In this document: piece by piece, positions 56,287 to 64,000 of the stretch | Numbering within the stretch: position 1 is the first letter of the stretch | Layout: every line of letters begins with the position of its first letter | Assembly: GCA_026873275.1 (NCBI GenBank) | Contig: JANTUC010000013.1 | Span: 1-64,000, forward strand | Direction of reading: 5' to 3' | DNA from: Pseudopithomyces maydicus | Taxonomy: Eukaryota > Ascomycota > Dothideomycetes > Pleosporales > Didymosphaeriaceae | DNA: 64,000 bases | Notes under the pieces: model-generated | The model's database searches: none | Seen by the model: the letters and a program-made list of their open reading frames with translations, nothing else | Told to the model about the DNA's origin: nothing | Position numbers and translations under genes: made by a program

Positions 56287-59200
56287 ATGTCGCAAGATCC
56301 TACCTTCGATAAGCTTTGGAACGATGCAGTAGATAGATACATCCTTGCAACCAACCGCACCCTCGAGGACAAGAAGCTGTTACTGGGTGTGACCAAAGTC
56401 GAGGACCTCTTCGATCACATCGAGAAAGAAGCAACAAGGTTCAGCAATTTCAGAAGCAGGAAGTCTCGGTTCCGAAATGTTTTGAAAAAGGTTGTTCAAC
56501 CTTTCACGGTCCTGTCAGAAATCGCCTCCAGTGCCGTTTCACTGACGCCCTGTAAGAGTGGCCATTCTCCAGCTGTTGGGATGAGTTGGACTGTCTGATC
56601 TTCTTGAGATTTCAGACACTTCAATTCCTTTCTTCTTTCATCCTCGCGGTAGTATGCTGACTTTCTTTCTTCACTCACAGTTGCGCCTGCTTCGACCATC
56701 TTTGGAGCAGTCGTGTTTCTCGTGAAAGCGGCTGGGGGTGTATCGGACAGTTATGACTGGGTAGAGAGTCTTTTTGAAAGTCTAGGGAGCTTTGCGGAAC
56801 GACTTGAACAATATGCCAGCGTGGATATGAATCAGCATCTTCGTGTCAAGATCATCGGGATTCTGACTTGTTTGCTCGAGATCTTTGCACGCGCAGAGAC
56901 TCTTGTAAAAACTGGCCGCTTCAGAAAGTATACGGCCGTACTGTTTCTTGGACAGGATGATGAGGTCAAATCTTCTTTTGATAAACTCCGGAAACTCTTT
57001 GAGGACGAACATGCATTAGTGCAAGCCATCACTTACGCGACTACTCAGAGGATCGAGGAGAAGGCTACCGATATTGACAAAACTACCAGGCAGACTTTGG
57101 AAGCTACCGAAGAAATGCAGAAGAAGCTCGACGATCTTTCCAGCGGGGCAAGATCTTCGGAAGTGAAGACCGTGATAAACGACAACCTTCTCACCGCGGC
57201 GTATCAAAAGAATACGATCATATATCATGAGTATCTCGAATCCGTAATCGAAAAAACCGGCAGTTGGCTCCTGGATGACAACAACGTCAAGGGTTGGAGA
57301 GGAAAGCAGACATCTGTTCTCTGGGTATTTGGAGGGCCGGGAACAGGGAAGTCATGTTTGGCGTCCGCACTAATAAAGTCTTTGCGGGAAGAATATCCCC
57401 AAGATCCGAAACACCCCAATAGGACCTCGGTAGCCCACTTTTTCACGAAGGAGGATGCTGATCTGCACAACCTATTAGATATGCTCAAGACTTTGGCCTA
57501 TCAAATTGCGCAGAACGACATGGTTTTCAAGGTCTTTGCAGCCCACGTTCTTTCCAAACCTGAATGTGTTGCAACGCCAAGGTTGCTCTGGAAAAATCTG
57601 TTTCTTGAGTTTTACAGCCAAAGTAGGGATATTTCGAATGATGCCATGATTGTGTTGGATGGTCTCGACGAGGCACCGCGGCCAGTTGTCAAAGAATTGT
57701 TCTCTCTGCTTGAAGACGTCATACTATCATCGCGCTCCGGGCTGCGCTTATCTTTTGCGCTGTTCAGTCGTCCAGATTTGTCGGAATACCTCGAGCCGAG
57801 ATATAGCCGCGTCATGATCAAAGTCGAAATCGGAAATCGCAACGAAAGCGACATAGCGCAATATATCAAGAAGCGACTGACAGACGTTTTGGTGGTAAAG
57901 CAAACTCGACAACTTCGCGATAAAAAGGCTGCGGCGAAGCTTGCACGCGACATCCGCGACAAGGTTTTGGACAAAGCGGATGGTATGTTTTTCAAGGTAG
58001 TACTCATCATGGATCAAATCCACGACAAAGAGCGTAGGAATGCAGTTTTCGAGGCTATTGAAGAAGCCCCGCCACAGCTAGATGCTATGATTGCTCACGT
58101 TTTCGAAAAGCTTATGCTCAACGAAGATGTGGACAAGGACGACTTGAATGAGTTATTGCTTTGGGTGGCATTTGCTAAGTCTTGGATCACGATGACTCAG
58201 CTCTATGCCGTCCTTATGGCCAGGACCGGTGATGCGTGAGTTTATCATTCATTTTAGTGACAAGAATAGATGTGTTTGGAGTAATCGCTAATTTGTTTCG
58301 ATCAGATACGAAGCTTTAGAAGCGCGTCTTAGAGGTAGATTTGCCTCTATCTTCAAGCTTAGTGGTGGGGGTGAACCAACCGAGGATTTACAGGCGAATA
58401 CGGAATCCGTCACGGAGACTACTAAACATGACGATACTGACGATGACGAATTCGACATTGATGACATTTCGGAAGATGAAGGCGTTGAATCAAATGTCAA
58501 ATACAGTCCAGGAAATCCCTTGAAAAATGAGATAGAAGCCACTGGAGGATTCAGCAAGGAAACGCTGAAGCGATTCGGGGACACACGCGTTCGCTTTACT
58601 CATGCAAGTATTCGAGACTTTATCGTCCAAAAGCGCGACTTTCATCTCGATGCTCACACAGGGTCCATTCCAATCCATATTGATGCCAGGCTTGCTGACC
58701 TTCGGATCGCACAAAAGTGCATGAATCGTATCATCAAATACGGAACTAATTTCAATGAAACCGCAGCGAAGCCAGACTACATCAATTACTCCAATCGGGC
58801 ATGGGGAGAACACCTGAAGTCCGCGGATGAAATCGGACTCGCTGATTCCGAGAAAGCAGAGGTCGTTAAGACCATTGTTACTTTGTTTACAGACCCTACG
58901 GCATGTCATGGATGGGTTTTAGGTATGGCCAACTGTAGCTATTTTGCGAAGATGCTGCATATGTTCAAGAATCCGACTTTTGCTCTCATGATTGGAGAGA
59001 AATGGTTACCGGTGGCGAAACAAGATGACTATACACCTGAGCAGTGGGATTGGATTCAAAAGTCAATGGCATCCAGCAAGGAACTTTTCAGACCGCTTGC
59101 AAGAGCAGCCGCAGGACTTTGGCTGACTAGGACTGGGCCCGACGACCCTCTCTTTGAGCAAAGCTTTCACTTCACCTTTTTCTTGTGGATCGTATGGGCT

Positions 59201-60816
59201 TGGGTTTTATTGGATGATCATGGTTTTTCTGGAACAGAGTCTCTCGACTTAAGTCCATTATTCTCGTGGAAATATCCTAAGTTCAACGAGGAAACTTTCC
59301 AGAAAGTGGTAAACAGTTTCGGCTTCGATAAAACCCAGTACTGGTACTCTGCGCAAGGTTGGCTATTATACTACTCTGAACAGACAGACCGCGGCGCCGA
59401 ATTGTTTTCCAAGGCGCTCGAAATTGACCCGTTGTTTTGGAGCGCACTCGGAGGCCTTGGATACTGCTGGAAACACGATAAGTTCGATGATGCATCCGAA
59501 ATGGTCGAGAAAGCCATAAGAAATATTCCTTCCAGTTTAAGCGCCATGGGGGCACAGTTGAAAAGCACACTCATGTGTTTCTTGGTCGACAGGCAAGATT
59601 ACGAAGCGGTCTCGAAAGTGGCCGCCGAGGCCTACACACCCGAATTAAAGTCCAACGGTCTTTACCAGATGAAAATGGTATACATCATATCACTGTATGA
59701 ACTCAAGCAATATGATCGTATTCATGAAATCATGTTGGACTTATCGAGACTATCTGTTTTTGATGGTATGGTTCAGTTCTGCGGGCTCCTGATAATTGCA
59801 AAAGAGATTGGCGTCTCACTCCGGATGTATGGCGATATAGTTCAAATTACCAAGCCTTGGGCAGAAGAAATGTGCAGCGTTTCTAATACTCAGACCATGT
59901 CAAGGACAACGCCATGGGTCTTTGTCTGGCTTGCCATGTTCAGTATGTTTGACCAGAACAATCCGTGTAAGACTTTCTACTGACTTGGCAACCTCTTTTA
60001 GTGCTGGATTACTACCCGACCTACGATGATGCAACTGGCCTATTGGAGCGTATCGTATCACCCGATTTTCGTGAAAATTTAGGGGAAGAGGTCCGTGCCA
60101 AGTTCGAAGAGTCTTCAGAGGAAATTGACGAAGCCCTTGCCCGTATTTATGTCGATAAAGTTCGACAAACGAACAGCCAGGATCAGGAACGCAAAGCGTA
60201 TCTGGAAAAGCTGCGGAGTATGGCAATTGCAGATGAACACAGCAACCTATATAGGATTAGCCCAGCTTCAGTTCGTCTCGGGTCGTATTGGCGGAAATCT
60301 GGGGAAGATGAGACGATTTGGAAGCCTTGCCTTCGGCCCATGATACTCGAGGGTATCGATATGCTCTGCGACGACGATCCTGGTAATGATGTTGATGCTT
60401 ATAACCATCTATGCATAGCGCTTGTTGCTGCAGGAGATCTAGATAACGCTATTGCTGCAAACGTAGCGTTCGGTTTAGGCCTCACTTATCCGGAATACTC
60501 CGACAAAATCGTCGAGAAAGGCCACCAAATAATAAACTACAGCTGTGATGGGCTATGCTCCACTTCTTCTGATAAATACAAAGAGGTATGGTGCTGTGAG
60601 TACTGTTACGATACTCAGTTCTGCAACGAATGTATCGAGATAGTCAAGAGCGGCAAGCTTCCATGGAACAAATGTAGCAAGGATCATCGGTTTTTCCAAT
60701 GCCTGCCAGCTAGAGAGGATCTCAAGCAGCGGGCGGTTACTTGGGACACAGAAGCAGAACAAATCAACATAAACAGGGAATGGCTAGAGAGTCTGAGAAG
60801 TGAGTGGGCAGCATAG
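56287..60816 (+). CDS. NOD-like receptor (STAND ATPase): Goodbye-NACHT-TPR-ZZ
   Basis: Exons 56287-56551, 56681-58235, 58306-59966 and 60002-60816 give 1431 residues. Residues 1-205 match the fungal STAND N-terminal Goodbye domain (LWNDAVDRYI, FGAVVFLVKAAGGVSDSYD, GRFRKY). NACHT: Walker A GGPGTGKS at 306-313, Walker B IVLDGLDEA at about 412-420, a sensor-like LFSRPDL. A winged-helix region follows with an acidic insert (DDTDDDEFDIDD). TPR-like repeats near 950-1010 (AELFSKALEIDPLFWSALG). A C-terminal ZZ-type zinc finger at about 1340-1400 (CDGLC, CCEYC, FCNEC, C..H). Such proteins act in non-self recognition and cell death control in fungi. The third intron is only 35 bp (59967-60001), which is unusually short. 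Confidence 0.88.
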
Positions 60817-61432
60817 AATTGCATTAATGGTATAATCTTTGGGTTTTGAAGGTTCGGTGTCCATCAGAAAATTCGTAAAGGTCAAGTCTTGTTTGCACAT
60901 AACTGCAGATGTGTTCGTGGTTGTGTGTGACGCAGTGATGTATCCTGAAGACAAGACTGGTGCTACATGAACGTGACGTGTCGACCAATGAAGCAGGGTG
61001 CATAGGTCTGGTGGTAAAACTCTATGCCTTTCACACACAACTACATACTGGGCTACATCGTGACACCAGTGTTAAAGCCACTGCCAAAGCTAGAAATGGC
61101 TCCCATGAAACTCATGATGTTCGACCGGACTATAAGCGTGCATCCTATGCTTTCCCGGCATATGGTGTAGTATGAGTTCACTGCTTGTCCTTTGACATAA
61201 TGCTATATCAAGCGCAAATACTAAGAAACATTCACGTGCATTATAATTCGTGACACCTGCCAAGCACAGTTCATAGTACGAGAATTACAAAATGCAATTG
61301 TATCAAGAATCCTAACGATAAGATAACTACCCACGCCGAAAGATTCCACGGGACGTTGTCAAGTCAGCCGGTGTAGCAGTCAATCTCATCGAACCAGATT
61401 TCCCCAGAGGACAATCAACCTGAACAAAGTTT
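60817..61432. other. intergenic region between convergent genes
   Basis: 616 bp, 3' flanks of the NLR and GH62 genes. Nothing recognised. Confidence 0.5.
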
Positions 61433-62464
61433 CTACTTCTGAAGAGTGAGAAGACCCGGGCGGTAGGGGAGCTCGTTGTAGGGAGGGTTCTTGCTGGGGT
61501 CACGACCCTGGTACAACAACTGCAGGTTGCATGGGTCGACCGTGTAGGTCTGATCAGCGTTGCTGGTGATCAGCTGTCCGTGGCTGATATCGTTGGTCCA
61601 GCCGCTTGCTCCAGCGTTGGCCTTGCCTGCGAACGGACTGGATTCAGTTGCAGCGTTAGCCGTCCACTGGCCATCGAGAGTGGCTGCCGTGAATGATCGG
61701 AAGAAGCGACCCTGGGCTCCCATAGCTTCAACCACCATGAGATATTTCTTGTTGCCCGATCCTCCCTTGATTGTGTACACCTGCACACCTTCGAACAAGT
61801 TCGCTTGAGAGTCACTAAGGATAGTGGCATAGTTTGTGCCGAAGTTACCCGGGAAATTACCGATGGGCATGCTAGCGCGATAGATCTTTCCGTTGTCACC
61901 GCAGAAGAACAGATACATGTTCTTGTCATCACCGATGACTTGTTGATCAATGGGTCCAGTTCCTGTCATTCATGTTTAGCGAATCGTCCAATCCGAATCT
62001 TGGTGTTCCCGGGGTCACTCACCGGAGCCGCTGATGGAGCCACTGAACAATGGCTGAGCACCAGACCAGCCGTTTGCATTGGTGGGGTCCGATGAGGTCT
62101 TGTAGGAGAAGGGTGTAGCACCCCACTGGTACGTGAGCACCCAAATGTTCTTAGGGGCGTGGAAGAACAATTGGGGGGCGACTGCCGCCTGGTTCATGGC
62201 GGTCTGCTTGGCGGATCCCATCGAATTCCAGTCGGAGAATGGCGCAAAGTTCATAGATCCGTAGGCGCTGCCATAGTATGTCGCGTAGACAAGGTGCTTT
62301 CCCTGGTACGGAACGTAGGCAAAGTCCTTCAGTGACTTCCAGCCATTGGCGGGCTGGGCAAGAGCGCCCGTCGATGTCCACTTGTAAGTGGATGGCAGGG
62401 CACACTGTGCGTTAACCGTGGCGGCAGACGCCAAAAGCGCGACGCTCGATGCGGTGACCTTCAT
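61433..62464 (-). CDS. GH62 alpha-L-arabinofuranosidase, secreted
   Basis: Exon 1 62464-62023, intron 61963-62022 (60 bp, GTGAGT...GACAG), exon 2 61962-61433; 323 residues. The signal peptide MKVTASSVALLASAATVNAQ is followed directly by the catalytic five-bladed propeller (CALPSTYKWTSTG), with no carbohydrate-binding module. Family blocks: SLKDFAYVPYQGKHLVYAT (general-base Asp), GPIDQQVIGDD and YLFFCGDNGKIYRASM, NLFEGVQVY (acid Glu) and DPCNLQLLYQGRDP. It removes arabinose side chains from arabinoxylan outside the cell. The start at 62464 is chosen for the signal peptide over an in-frame ATG 17 codons upstream. Confidence 0.93.
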
Positions 62465-64000
62465 TGTAGCTGGTGGTGATGGAACCAGAGTATCGCTATC
62501 GGGTTGGACAGACACAAACTCCAGAGCTAGGGCTGGGAATATTTATACACTTCAGCCTGAGACCTAAGATCGGCAGATCTATTTCCGGCGGAGTTACTGC
62601 AGCGTCATGGGTACGATCTATAGGAGGGATTATACTATAGTTGTACGGGATGCAAACGATACCTGCTGCACATCTTCCGGATTTCTTATATCATCCGCTC
62701 AATTTAGGGTGCACTGCGATAGGAAAACATGTCCCAAGGTTGCAGATGTATTTCTGGGCACATATGCTGACCCTCAGATACATGTTCAAGTTGACAAACC
62801 CGGGACGACTAGCGTGAGCAGGCATTATACTGGTTGCGATTGTTACCTATTGTACAATAGACCTTGTGGGTGTCTATATTGCTTCTAACCACATTCGTGA
62901 GAGTTTCAAATAATGTGCCGGTGCCTCTTCGGCGAATGGGTAGGCTTCCGAATCAGCGACAAGCAGTAATCTTCCATTTTACCGGCTCTTAAACGCAAAG
63001 TCATATTTCCACGACTGGAAAATATGTCCGTTTCATTTTCTGCAATTTGAGGCTCGAAATTTCCCCGATACGAGAAAGAGCAAGTTAGCTGTGGCGTTGA
63101 CCCCGGATAATGCGCAAAAACGCGGGGTGCATTAAACATGGAGAAGGCACAGGTAACTTTGATCTCCATTCTGTCACACCGCTGTCTACCTCATCCACCA
63201 GCCTGTGCTGTAGTCGCACACATTGATAGACACCATTTTGAAAGTTTACACGATGGCTACTCAGTGACCTTCAGTCATATATTTCTGTGCCCACGTGCGT
63301 GGAACTTTCACCCGGACAGCCGACGTTCACACTGGCGCACGGTGCATGAATTTAAGCTAGAACCGGATATGTACTAGTGTGGAGAAAATACCCCGATGTA
63401 CTAGTGCTAGACTCATAGCACCGCCGTCTAACCAGAGGAGAACCAGGATTTTTAACGGGGTCGATTGAAATGCTGATCAAGCGCCATACTTTACACACAT
63501 TGAAGGCGCAGTATCGACGAACAAACCAGTGCACTAGATTCGACGAGTGTCGATGACGTCAGTTGAATACCTTGTTATCGTGCTTGTAGGATATATATTG
63601 ATTCTCAAGACTCACCCGAAATTGTGCATGCTGGTCAGGCAACGGAAATCAAGAAGCGCCAATAGTCATCATTTCGATACAACCAGAGCTTCTCGCTCCC
63701 CGAAGACTTTTGCCACTATCGCATGCTGGGCTCGGCCCAGTATTGGTAACCCTGTTGGGTGTTGTTTTTCTCTGTCTCCGCTCTAAGATTGTCTGGGGTT
63801 TTCGCGATCGTTTTCAAACGCAGAAGGATAACCAGATCAGGCTCCGCTTTGTTTGCAGGGAAATATATTGAGACATAATACTGCGCGCGCGAGTTTAGCG
63901 ACCCTCTCACCGTTGTGATGGACCGACCAGTGACAGCTGCCAAATGTCAAACCCAAGGCAAAGAACGCATCAGGATGCATGAAGTCCTGCATAGTTACAA
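62465..64000. other. intergenic region at the right edge
   Basis: Holds the GH62 promoter (TATTTATA near 62540). A Cys-rich frame at 62607-62888 lacks a signal peptide and motifs. Other frames up to 64000 are short and overlapping. No gene supported. Confidence 0.5.

Noticed and set aside
62607..62888. Cys-rich frame of 93 codons, possible effector
   Set aside because: No signal peptide; cysteines are not in a known pattern; it lies in the GH62 upstream region.

Overview
The window looks like a chromosome arm segment of a filamentous ascomycete (Pezizomycotina; a Dothideomycete would fit, but I cannot fix the species). Reasons: short GT-AG introns of about 46-130 bp, a Goodbye-NACHT NLR, DUF1996, EthD and GH62 genes, a FunK1 kinase relic, Ty3/gypsy chromoviruses, and about 25 kb of TA-saturated DNA in which retrotransposon proteins are still readable except for C-to-T and G-to-A changes, the mark of repeat-induced point mutation (RIP).

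Layout. 1-1342: 3' end of an unmutated gypsy element (A). 1343-1549: RIP-degraded scrap of the gag of element C. 1550-8708: nearly complete gypsy element B on the minus strand, LTRs about 98% identical. 8709-33814: AT-rich RIP fossil land with at least five broken elements and, at its right end, a FunK1 kinase pseudogene. 33815-40537: complete, very young gypsy element C (LTRs identical by eye, 5-bp target duplication GATAC) inserted into that pseudogene, which resumes at 40538 and ends at 41487. 41488-64000: ordinary gene-bearing DNA: DUF1996 secreted protein, large membrane protein, coiled-coil protein, small secreted protein, GNAT acetyltransferase, EthD protein, NLR (Goodbye-NACHT-TPR-ZZ) and GH62 arabinofuranosidase, with a small AT-rich relic at 52.7-53.5 kb.

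Main discovery candidate. Each of the three unmutated gypsy families carries, between the chromodomain and the 3' LTR, an additional gene on the antisense strand. It starts with MP, carries a six-cysteine domain with fungal Zn(II)2Cys6 spacing and continues as a coiled coil. Each has its own TATA box about 45-60 bp before its ATG. A fourth, RIP-mutated copy (26.4-27.0 kb) keeps all six cysteine positions. In all three families the LTR between this gene and the sense TATA box holds a CACGTG palindrome followed by a dense array of short inverted repeats whose word differs between families (GGGAGCA, GAGCC, TGATCA). I propose a retrotransposon-encoded regulator plus cognate operator: a self-regulating element whose DNA-binding protein and LTR array co-diversify. 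Two more shared features are a -1 frame change at a G-run exactly between integrase and the GPY/F-chromodomain in three families, and a self-priming primer site that co-varies with the start of the transcript in elements B and C.
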